Below, one piece after another: positions 28,101-40,100 of a DNA stretch of 64,000 nucleotides; position 1 is the stretch's first letter; every line of letters starts with the position of its first letter. The translations under genes were made by a program, and so were the position numbers. The notes beneath the pieces are model-generated. The model did not search any database and had not been told where the DNA came from. It was given only the letters and a program-made list of their open reading frames with translations. The stretch is taken from the NCBI GenBank assembly GCA_020796225.1, contig CM036758.1, positions 25,128,397 to 25,192,396 of the forward strand, in the 5' to 3' direction. The stretch comes from Arion vulgaris. Lineage: Eukaryota; Mollusca; Gastropoda; Stylommatophora; Arionidae.

Positions 28101-31100
28101 TCTTGGGAGGACATACAGGGGGCAGTCTTGCAGGACATGTTCTGTGGTTTGTTCAGTGGAGCCACAGGGGCACAGAGGGGTTGGGGACAATCGCAGCCTG
28201 TGTAGGTGTTTGTTCAGTCTGTTATGACCTATCCTGAGTCGGAAGATGATAGTCTATCCTTGTCTGTCAAGTGTGTGGTAGTCATCGTTGGATGGTTTAG
28301 GTTCTTTTCTAATGTCCATGATAGCTTTTTTTTTCAAAGTATGTGATTTCATTATCTATTTGTTCACATTCAGCTCCCTTTTTAGCAAGTTTGTCTGCCT
28401 TCTCGTTACCTGGCACTCCACAATGTGATGGTACCCACTGAAGTGTAACTCTTTTGTTGGTAGCGATCTTGCTGAGCTCTTTTCTCAGGGATGGATGGTT
28501 ACTCTGTAGGGCTTGCAAAACAGATAGTGCGTCTGTGAAAAATACCACTTGTTGGCAGTCAGAGTTGGAATTATTGATCATGATTGCGGCCTGTATTAGT
28601 GCTTGAGCCTCTGCGGTGTAGTCTCTGTCTCTGTTATTTCTGTCATCCACCTTTTGTGTGACCGACCTTTTGCCATGTATCCACTGAATATTGAGTAGTA
28701 TTGCACTTTGAGTCACAATATCTGTTGGTAATCTGCTTAGTAGCTCTGCCTGATAAGGTACCAAGCCCGGATGAAAAAGGAGGAGGACTTGTGCGTGAGG
28801 CCAGCTATCTCATCACAAGAAATTGAAAGAGCTACAGAAACTTGCAAGAAAGGACGCCATACCGTAAACCGACCAGCCAGGTGGTGTGCGGTGCACCTAG
28901 TGCATCAATGACGGCTGCTAATGAAAGATAAAGGACACAGTATTGGGGGCAGCAAATAGTAGCGCAGGATTAAAGACGAATGACAGAAAACCCTGGATAA
29001 GTGATGACACCTGGAAATGTATTCAAGAAAGAAGAAAGATAAAACTAGCGATATTTAATACTAAGGATGCAACAGATGAAATCCAAGCTAAAGAGGAATA
29101 TAGACTAAAAGACAAGGAAGTGAAAAGAGCGGCTAGAAGAGATAAAAGAGCATATGTCAATCGACTGGCTGAAGAAGGGGAAAAGGCAGCTAAGACTGGA
29201 AACAGTAAAATGCTATACAATACACTAAAACAACTTACTGGAACTTTTGTTTCAATGGGTGGCCCAATCAAGAGTAAAGATGGTAAAGTTCTAACATCAG
29301 ATACCGAGCAGAAGATGGGCAGAACATTTTGAAGAAATATTAAATAGACCTGATCCACCAGTACTACTCAAGTTTGACGAAGAGGCAAGAAACAGCTCTC
29401 TACCAATTAACAAAGAAATGATAAGTGTAGTTGAGGTCAAGGAGGCAATCCATTCCTTGATAAACAATAAGGCAGCGGGTGATGACAACATTACTGCAGA
29501 AATGCTCAAAGCGGCTGATGATACAACTATTAGCCAGGTGCAAGAACTATTTAATAAAGTATGGGAAGAAGAAACTGTCCCAGATCAATGGAAAAAGGGA
29601 ATAATTGTTAAGATCCCCAAAAAGGTGATCTCAAAGGTTGCAACAACTGGAGACGGATCACCCTATTATCAGTAATGACCAAGACTTTCTGCAAAATCAG
29701 TCTTAATAGAATCAAAGGAGCAGTGGACACAACCCTGAGAGAAGAACAAGCTGGTTTTAGACCTGGGAGAAACTGCTTAGACCAAATAATTACCCTACGA
29801 CTAATTTTGGAGGAACATATTGAGAAGCAACAACCACTCATACTAAATTTCATCGATTTTAAAAAGCCTTTGATAGTCTACACAGAATCTCTCTGTGGAA
29901 TATTCTGAGATGCTATGGAATACCAGACAAAATAGATGGATGGTTCAGGCAGTTAAGTTAGGAAGTGGCAGGGTGATATGTGGGTGGGTAACTGAGTAGT
30001 TGGATGGCATAGATAGATGTATGGGCAAATGTCTTGAGTGCTTAGTTAGATAAATAGATCAGTTACATATGATAAGGAAGTTGTTAGGTGGAGAGATAAG
30101 GTTCATATGATAGGCGAATTGTTAGATGGTGAGATAAGGTGCATATGATAGGTGAGTTGTTGGGAAGATAAGGTGCATATGATAGGTAGGTGAGTTGTTA
30201 AATGATGAGATAAGGTGCATATGATAGGTGAGTTGTTGGAGAGATAAGGTGCATATGATAGGTGAGTTGTTAAATGGTGAGATAAGGTGCATATGATAGG
30301 TGAGTTGTTAAATGGTGAGATAAGGTGCATATGATAGGTGAGTTGTTAGATGGTGAGATAAGGTGCATATGATAGGTGAGTTGTTGGAGAGATAAGGTGC
30401 AAATGATAGGTGAGTTGTTAGATGGTGAGATAAGGTTCATATGATAGTTAGGTGAGAGTTGAGTTGTTAGATAAGGTGTATATTGTAGATGGATAGGTGC
30501 ATATGATGGTTATTTAGATGGTTGGATGGGATAAGGTACATATCATGTAGGTATATAGCTAGATAGAGACATAAAGTGCATTGATGAACGGGCGGTGGAA
30601 TGAGGTTCATAGATGGATGGAATAGTGGTTAGATTTTTGTGTGTGTGATGGTTGGGAGATAAGGAGTATAGATTATATAGTCATCAATGTGTTGGTCATA
30701 TGATGAATACGTTGTGGTAGGTGGATCGGTGGAAGGTTAAATGGATGAATACAAAGTATAAATGGATGTGTAGTTAGGTGGACATGTGTAGTAGAAAGAT
30801 GGATGGTAGATATAGTCTGTCCATTAATTCGTGAGCACGTTTGAAATTGATTTTCTCGAAAACTACCTGTTGGATCTCAGTGATTTTTGCATGCAGCCTT
30901 AGAATATCCATGACGCTAAAATAAAGCTAACCAGTAGTCCATAGATGCTACGGATTTTGCACATCGGCGAATTCCTTTGATCTTTTATGACAATTGCAAA
31001 TACGGGGCTCAAATTTTAGATTTTACAGTATCCCTAGAATTTGTCCATGTCAATTCTATTCATAGGTGTATCTCCATATTAACTTGATAGGTCAAGTAAT

Positions 31101-34100
31101 TAAGTGTGTTGCCCTTTATGTGCAATCGTGAACTTGGATACAATATGCAACAGTTAGTCCTCCCCTTCGGTCACCATTAGACCCCAGGGTGTCTTAACTT
31201 CACCACAAATTGTATGATGGTAGACGCATTTGGATATGGAAATGTATACGTTGCTATTTCTCAGTCTGTAATCAAAATATGATTTGTATCATCCCGAATC
31301 TGACGATTCCATGAGGTTGATAATTGTTACGGGCTGGACAAATTGTAATCCATCTCGGTGCCAGTACTCTTCCTCTCGGAGCACATGTTCAACACACTTC
31401 TTCCAGAACTGCATGTCTATCATTGAGAAGGACTCACGTGTCAGAACTTCAACATCACACATTTTAGACGTCCTGTTCTGTTCGGCAACTTGCCCTTTTA
31501 CTTTAGCCCAGACAAGCTCTATCGGATTGAGCATGATATGGAGGTAATCGCAAAGACGTGTGGCCGTATTCCGCAATGATTTTGTCAATATGAAACACCT
31601 TTGTCTTATTTGTCATCCTCACCAGGTGCAACAACTCGGTTTCAAATATGTATCATCGAAGCTGACATTTTCCTTAGCAAGCCAAGTCCTAATTTGATCT
31701 TTTGTATTTGATGCAGTTGGTACTTTGTCTTCCGCTGATACTGCGTTGTGGTAGGATGCATTATCCATTACCAAGCATGATGGTCTGTTTAGAATTGGAA
31801 GTAGATCTTTCTCCATCCAGTGCCTGAAAATATGTCCATTCATTTCTGTGTGGTAGTCCCTACCGTCGGTACTTTTGATTGGAAAATAAGTCCAGCGTCA
31901 TGGACAAGACCTTCTTCACTGCTTCCTGCATGTGTTAGTATAATACGCTGGCCTTTGCTGCTTGGTATTTTCTTTTCTGTTCACCGTCTACTGATTGCCA
32001 TTCTTTAGCATTGGTGTGGTGAGCATTGACCCAGGATTCGTCCAAATATACAATATCATAGCCTTGCCTCCGCCGCTCACGGATCTGCCTCAGGTATTTA
32101 CTTCGGGCAGCAATTAAATGTGGCTTTTCACAAATAATATTCCTGCCGCCTATAGTTTTTCTGAAGGTGAAGCCGCGGCTCTTACAATTTTCCATAGAGT
32201 ACTTTTAGAAATGTCTATGCTGCAATCTGATTGCAGTTTTAATTTCAGTTTCCTGAGAGTAACAAGTTGATTTGTCGCAAACATTTTCAAGAGCTCCGTC
32301 TTATGACATCTATGTCAAAGTCGTCAATTGTTCTTTTCCTTCCTTGTTTGACATTAGTGCACTTTGTGTCCTGTTTAATCCATCGGAAAAGGATTCTCTA
32401 TTCAGACCAAGCGCCAGTTGCGTTCGTTTCTCAGGATTATGAATATCGCAATATAGATGACCTCTCTTAGATTCCCTACGGAAGTGTTGGTATAGTAAAA
32501 CTGTAACCTTCTGCATTGTTATAAATGTGCACTTCAGACTCATTATGAATGTGATATCAATGTCAGTTTTGATAAGCCAACAAATATGATACAATAGCTT
32601 CATACAAATAGCGAGATACACCTATGACTATACAACGGTATCCAAATTATAACGTCATATGCTTTCCGCTTTCTAAGTCGACTGGGTTAGGTGCACGGAA
32701 TTCGTGAAACTCACGATATTTCATTGTTACCATAATGTATTTTTAGAACAACGCGTCTGTGTACCGTAAATCTGTTACTATTGTGTACAATCCGGTGAGG
32801 TTGATTTTAATATAACCTGAAGAAGAAATATTTCAAACTACATCAAATTTTCTTGGACAAAAATATTTCTCTAGCGTCATGGATATTCTAAGGCTGCTTG
32901 CAAAAATCACTGAGATCCAACAGGTAGTTTTCGAGAAAATCAATTTCAAACGTGCTCACGAATTAATGGACAGACTATAGATGTTTGGGTGGTTATAAAA
33001 ATTATTCAATTATTGTTTATAGTGATTGATTGTTGATGATATAGTGGGTTGATGTGTCTATAAATTTAGGTCTCTGTCTTTCTCTGTTCATTTTTTCTAT
33101 TGTGTTTGTCTTCATTCGCTCTCACAAAATTTGCTGTTTCCAATTTTTAATGCCTGTTGCTACTGAAAGAAATCAAATATTAATTTTTAAAAGTTCTTAT
33201 TCAGAAAATAGACTGGTTAAAGTTCTTGCAGTCAGTCATAAAATTTGTTGGACTTCCAAACATGTCGAAGAATGATATCATAATTGTCAGGTACCCAACC
33301 ATCTTCAAAGAAATTACGGAGCTTCTCCAGCACACAGATACAAGGTATTGTATACAAATATTCTTACCTATTGTGAATATTTTCACATCCAGATGTTCTC
33401 ACTATGGGATCATCAAATAGCTTGTCCTGAGCAGAACTTTGCCACCCCAACAGTCCTTTGGAATTTCTCTCTCGCATAGACCAGATGTCCCGCCTCTGCA
33501 GCCATCATGTTCAAACCATCAGTTACATCCTGAATCCATCTTCTCCATGGTCTTCCCCTTCTTCTCTTTGCCGGTATGCCTCCTTCCATGATGGCCTTCT
33601 CCAGCTCTTCGTGTCTTTTAATATGTCCAAAATATCTAAATTTTTTATTTCTTATTTGTAGCATCAGCCAGATTTCTTTGAGTTCTTTCTGGATAGATCT
33701 ATTTGTTCTTTCTCTGTCCATGATATACGGAGGAGTCTTCTGTAACACCTAAATTCAAAAGCACATAAATGTTTTTCCACTGCCTTATTAAATGTCCATG
33801 CTTCCCAACCATACGTTGCCACTGGGAATATGCATGATCTTAAGTATTCTGATCTTTGTTTTCTTTTCAGTTTCGTCCCTTGCTGTTTTCAGTTGTTTAA
33901 TTGCTACATATTACTGTTTGGGTTTTCTAGGCATTGTTTTCAAAAGTAGTCTGCCATTGCTTTCCTTCCTGGCAGTGACCATACTGGTCCATTAACGTAG
34001 CTATTGTCTCTATTACAGAGATCCTCTGCCTACCGTCGTGAGTTTTGAGACCATAACTATTGACACTGTCCCGCTGCTCCCTCACTCATCCACCACCTGC

Positions 34101-37100
34101 TCTCATGGCACTATGGGGTACAACACACAAATGTTCTCACCTGTAATATGTGTCTGGAGAATGTAAGAAACATTTGCCCTTAAAATATGCACATAAAAAT
34201 GATAATTGTAATCTCAAACATTTAAGGGTATAGTTAAGGAATATATTGAAAAACTTAAGGTACTATGGTATTAACATTTTAATGTCGTCATTTCTCTTCC
34301 TTGTTAACTTTTCCCCTTCCAAATGCAGCCAGCTGGGTATCATTTTGAATTTGGTCAACTGAATTGTGCCAGGACCATGAAGTGAACCTGGCTATTTATA
34401 TTGTGAAGTATGTGCCTTAACTACTTGAATACTCTTTATCACCCTGATGCTGACATTATGTTGGTTTTGAGAGACAGTGAATGTAGCTACCGTGGGAGAT
34501 ATTGTATGAGTTGTTATTTTCTAGTTGTATGTTTTATATCAACTGAGTAGGGTTTAACCAGTTCTCCAACCAGAGTTCATATCTTGCTTCAAGTTGGACC
34601 TGTCCCTGGCAAACATTTCAAATATCCTGGATGGCAGAGGATGCTATTAAGCAGGTCTGTACTCTAGATGAGCTGAAGCATTCAAAAGAATGGATGCCTG
34701 TATCAGAGAATTACACCAGAGTTGTTAGTACACTTGGATGCTGCTGTAGGGAACGGACCCCTGGTGTTGCCAATGCAGATATTCTGATACTCATAGATCA
34801 GCGCTCCCATCTAGGTGATATCATTATTAACACTGATGGCGCTGTCAGATGTGGAACCAGATCATCGTGGGCTTATTCAGCACAACAAAATGGTAGCACA
34901 CTTCATGAGGACTGTGGCACTTTAGAGACAACAACGTTGAGTATGACTATGGAGATCACCGCTGCTTCCAGGGCTCTTTCATGGCTGGCTGAGCAACAGG
35001 TAACCTATACGATTATCATATCAGACTCAATGAATATGCTTCAAGTGATTGAATCTGGATATCTGGTCGGGAAATGAGGAAATTAGAACAGTCAGAACAA
35101 CACCTGCTATTAGATTCATTGAAAAACAGACTCAAATGGTTTGGTCACATGGTGAGAATGAACCTGATTACAGCAGTTGCAAGAGCAACAATGACAACAA
35201 GAACAGCAACAATAAATATATGTGGCCTGGTCTACAAAACATCTGATCTAATAAATTTCATGGAAAACAAAAACATACATATTCTAGGTATTGCAGACAC
35301 TAGAAAAAAGGAAACAACATGAAAGAAGTATTTAATAAATACGTTCTAATATGGAGTGGGGTAGACAAAAATGCAAGAGCAAAACATGGTGTCGGCTTTC
35401 TAATAAAACAACACAAAGCCAAACTCATAACTTATGTCGACTATATATCAGAGAGAATAATAAGGATATAGAAAATGGAGAACGAGAAAACAACAACATA
35501 CATTCAAGTATATGCCCCATGTAACGACAATAACAACGAAGAACGAAAAGATTTCTTTGAAAGTCTCTCTATCACTTTAAATAACATCAAAAGCAAAGAA
35601 GAGATCTATGTAATGGGAGATTTTAACGGAAGAGTAGGGAAGAAAACAAATGATCATAAACACAGATCATAAACTGAGAGCCGCTGTAGCGTAGTTGTTA
35701 GTGAACTCGCTCGCAAGGCTGGTGGTCTGGGTTCAGCTCCCACAATGCGCGTGGAATTTTTCCTGACCACGACAGCTGTCAGGTCGACCCAGCCTCAACT
35801 GGGTACCAGACATGCTCTGGGAAAGTAAAGGCGGCCGGCGTGACGCTGACCACATCACCCATCGTATGCCGACGGTCAATGAAAAATACAGGCATAACAC
35901 TGTATTGACCTATATACCACAAGGTATGAAAGGGTTCCTTTTTTTCCTTTTACAGTTTAGGACATGTTTTTAGTAATGAAAATTTACGAGTAAAGAGGTT
36001 ATTCATGCCGTTGCATGTAAATACGATGTTTATGGGTTGGTGAAACCCAAGCAAAATTTTCAAGGTGACAAAAAAATGGTAGTGACCATCGAAAAAAATT
36101 CTTTCAAAATAGCTTCTACTTAACATATAATCATAGAATATTCCAGATCTGTAGAATATGTTACACTTGTACGTAGAACTATCGGTTTTACTATATGAAT
36201 GACACATATTTCATATAAAGCAATTGTTTACATGCTGTTTCATCAATTCGATCGAAAAAACACAATGGCTGACTTGTGTGAAATTTTTTTACTGTCATGG
36301 ACTGCGCTGGAAAAAGTAGTGCAAATTCCTAAAAGATCGGTGTTGGTATACCGTGTGTTATGCTTTGATTAGGATAGCATGTGATGTATTGACTAGAGTT
36401 AGTCCTGCCATATCTTTAGAGTAAGATTGAGGTTTACACCAGACAAGGCAACACAAATCACAGTAACAAGATCATATATATTCCCAGAGGCAACCAAGGG
36501 AAAGATTGATACGAGATGGGTTAGATGACTTGAACATGACAGCAATAGAGGCAGGATATTCATAATTAATAAGGTTGTGTTAGGGAAAAAGCTAGTTCTT
36601 TTCTATTCAGCTAATAGTCTGCATCTCTTTCCAGTGGCCTAGATGCTCTGTTTCCCACATGCTCATATTTGTTTTTGTTATACTTCTGCACCGCATCATT
36701 TATTATGCTTACATTGTGCTATGTTAATTCCAACCTTCCTCCTTTTGTGACATCCCAGAGATATGAGATGTGTTTTCTGTTTTTCCAGAATCGTGGTCAA
36801 CTATCTGATGTTGAAATTTATACTTAAGTATTCTGACAAAATTGGAGAGAAGTACAACACTTATCTGATGAATGAAATGAAGGTTAGATACGTTTACATT
36901 AGTGTTAGAGTAGTAGAAGACTTATCACTACGCCACAGTCATGAGGACTGTGATTTTTCATGTGAGGGTAAAATTAAAATTCTCAATCTGCATGACAACA
37001 GTCAGTTGTTATTCTTTGCTTAAATATCCTCCTAGTGACATCCTATTTGTGTTTACTTGTTTGGGTTTCAAGCATTTTATGAGCACTACTATTCAGATAA

Positions 37101-40100
37101 AATAGTTTCAATGCCAACTGTCACCCACACAAACAATGGAGCCGATAAATATTCTAGGTGATAGAAAATACCATGCACAAGGCGCACTCCAGGACACTTG
37201 CCAGAACTTGTTGCATACCAGAACGCTGAAAGGCACAACAGGAATAGAGAAACAGAAAAAGAAGCATTTTCTAAATTGCTGTTCTCTTGGTTTTTCTGTG
37301 GCATGATATATTGCTGCATGCCCTGTGTGTTTGTTAAAACTATATAAAACTTTATAACTTGGAGTTTAATATTTTATTTGTGCTTTTAAAAGCTAATTAT
37401 GGACTTGTTGATCAGGAAATGACATTCAACTGAGTAGACAGAGACAAACTGTGGGAAATCCTAAAAGACTATGATCTGAACACACACTTTCAACAACATA
37501 TGCAAAAACTTATATGACAACAATGAATACATAAGAACAGATACAGGTTGTTTGGAGTCATTCACTTTATTATCTGGAGTATGACAGAGTTGCATCCTGT
37601 CTCCCCTCTTATTCATAACATTTATGCACAGTGCCTGCAAATAAACCAACCTAAAAAACAGAAATCATGACAATAGACAAAGTAGAAAAACCAAAACAGA
37701 TCCAAACTGGAGACCAAACCCTAAAACAAGCGTATAACTTCAAGTACATAAGAAGCATAATATCAGCTGGCAAATTGAAAAGGGAAATTTGGAGTAGAAC
37801 TAACCTTAGCTCTGGTCACTGACAAGCTCTCAACCAATTTCAGGGATGAGGTAGAGACCCTCAGTACAGCTGCAAAAATGGCGCTACAACATATGAACCA
37901 AATATATGGAAAATAGTGCTTTTGAATGACACATTGTCTGCTTCCCCAGCACTGAAAGGAACACATAACTAAGTGATCTCAGGTCAATCTTAACCCAGTT
38001 GTCCCATGATTCTGAGAGGGTAGTAATCCAATGGATACCCTCACACTGCAAGATCAAAGGGAATGAAGATGCTGACAGACTGGCTAAAGAGGGAGCAGGA
38101 ATGCCCCAAGATGACAACCTGGTTAGCTATGAAGAAGCAAAAACTATCACCAAAGGGCACTACAAAGCAAAATGGGATAAAGAACATGCAGTACACAACA
38201 AGGACGATGGATATTACTAACTGTTCAGAATGAACCAGACAGCCATACTTCGCCTCCAGGCGGGTCACAACAGAATTAGACACCACCTGTACACTAAATT
38301 CAAGATAGGCACCAATGACCTGTGCTGCTGTGGCTTGGCGAGTATGACAACAGAACATATCCTACAAAACTGCTCCCAGTATGCAGACCTGAGAAGAAAG
38401 AGGTGGCCCATTTATACCAGCAGCCAAGACAAACTGTATGGCGTGGCTGACAATCTGAGGCAGACGGCTGCCTTTATTAGAGAATCCAAAATCCCAATGT
38501 AGTGAGAGCGCAAAAGAAAAGTGGAAATTGAAAACAAATGTAATAAAGCAAACCAACTTATTAGACAGGTGGCACCAATACTAAACATGCACACAGACAT
38601 AAAAAGAGCACTATATAACACAATATTTATCCCAACCCTGTGCTACCAATGCCAGACATGGATGATAACAGCAAAAGACAAAAGGAACATTACAAAGACT
38701 CTTGAGGAGAATACTCAATGTTTTAAGAAGAGAGAAAATCATAAATTATACAATTAGGTCCAAAGTGGGTGTAAAAACAGCAACATACTTACTTTATCTA
38801 GAGGCAAGAAGTCAAATGATTCGATCGTTTAACATGTTGTTATAAAATAGTATGACACAGCATTCAATGATAAAACCCTTTAAAACGGAGGAGAGAATGG
38901 CTATGCTAGCACTGGACAGATGGAATAGTAGAGGAGTCCCTGAACGCCTATATATGAAGCGCATAAGAGGATACTTTCCCGCACATATACTTCACCATAA
39001 GAGTACAAGAGGAACGAGATGAGATTAAATTATAGCGGTTTCTTTTTTACACTTCCTATCAGTTTCTTTTTTGGTATCCCCCTTGCATTCAAAATCGCTG
39101 GATGGATTCAACATTTATTTTAGTGTCTTCATCCAACGGACAGTCGTGAATAGATAGAATATCCCCTTATCCATCTTCAACTCTGAAAATTCATGCGTCT
39201 GTCCGCAATAACGGCCTCATCCTCCATCCTCATACCGGAAGTAGTTGTTCTGTATGCTCCACTTTGCTCTGCAACAACCCTACCATGCGCACTAGCCAAG
39301 AAACCCCAGCCTGATCTCTCACTACAATGCACAGACCTATTGGTACAAACAACATCCACATCACTTGCATTATCTTCTATCAGCTGCTTACTTAGGGTCA
39401 GGTTCACGAAGTTTCACGTAGGGTCAGGAGTAAGACAAGGTTGCGTACTATCCCGCTGCTATTCATCACATATATTGACCACATCTGTAAAATAGCTAAC
39501 GCCAGCGAAGGAAACAACCTCGGAGAACTCTTAAATGAATTTCTTTTTGCAGACGATCAGGCAATCATATCAACAACAGAAGAACAGCTACAACAACACA
39601 TCAACAGACTCCAGTTAGCATGTAATGAATACAACATGAGAATAAGCATCGACAAAACAGAAGTAATGACATTCGCCAGAGAGGAAAGCTCTATCAATAT
39701 CTCCATCGATAATCACCTACTAAATCAAGTAAAAGATTTCACATATCTGGGGAGCATTTTTTTCAGCAAATGGAAGAATAACTAATTAAATTCAACACAG
39801 ATGCAACAAAGCAAATCAAATGATAGGGCAAATGGCGCCAATTTTAAGATGCAAACACGTCACCATGAACAAAAAAAGAGCAATGTTCAACACAATCTTT
39901 CTCCCCACATTTTGTTACCAGTGCCAAACCTGGACGCTGACAACAAACGATAGAAGAAAACTAGTCACTACAGAGATGAAGTGTCTACGCAGAATGCTGG
40001 GTGTAACAAGAAGAGACCGGTTGAGAAATGAAGACATCAGGAAAAAGTGGGTACAACATCAGTACTAGACTTCATCAAGAAGCAACAAATTAAATGGTTC

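Noticed and set aside
35676..35750. A functional tRNA gene at the SINE head
   Set aside because: Only the A and B box-like parts are recognisable; I see no paired acceptor stem, and the sequence continues into a SINE body.
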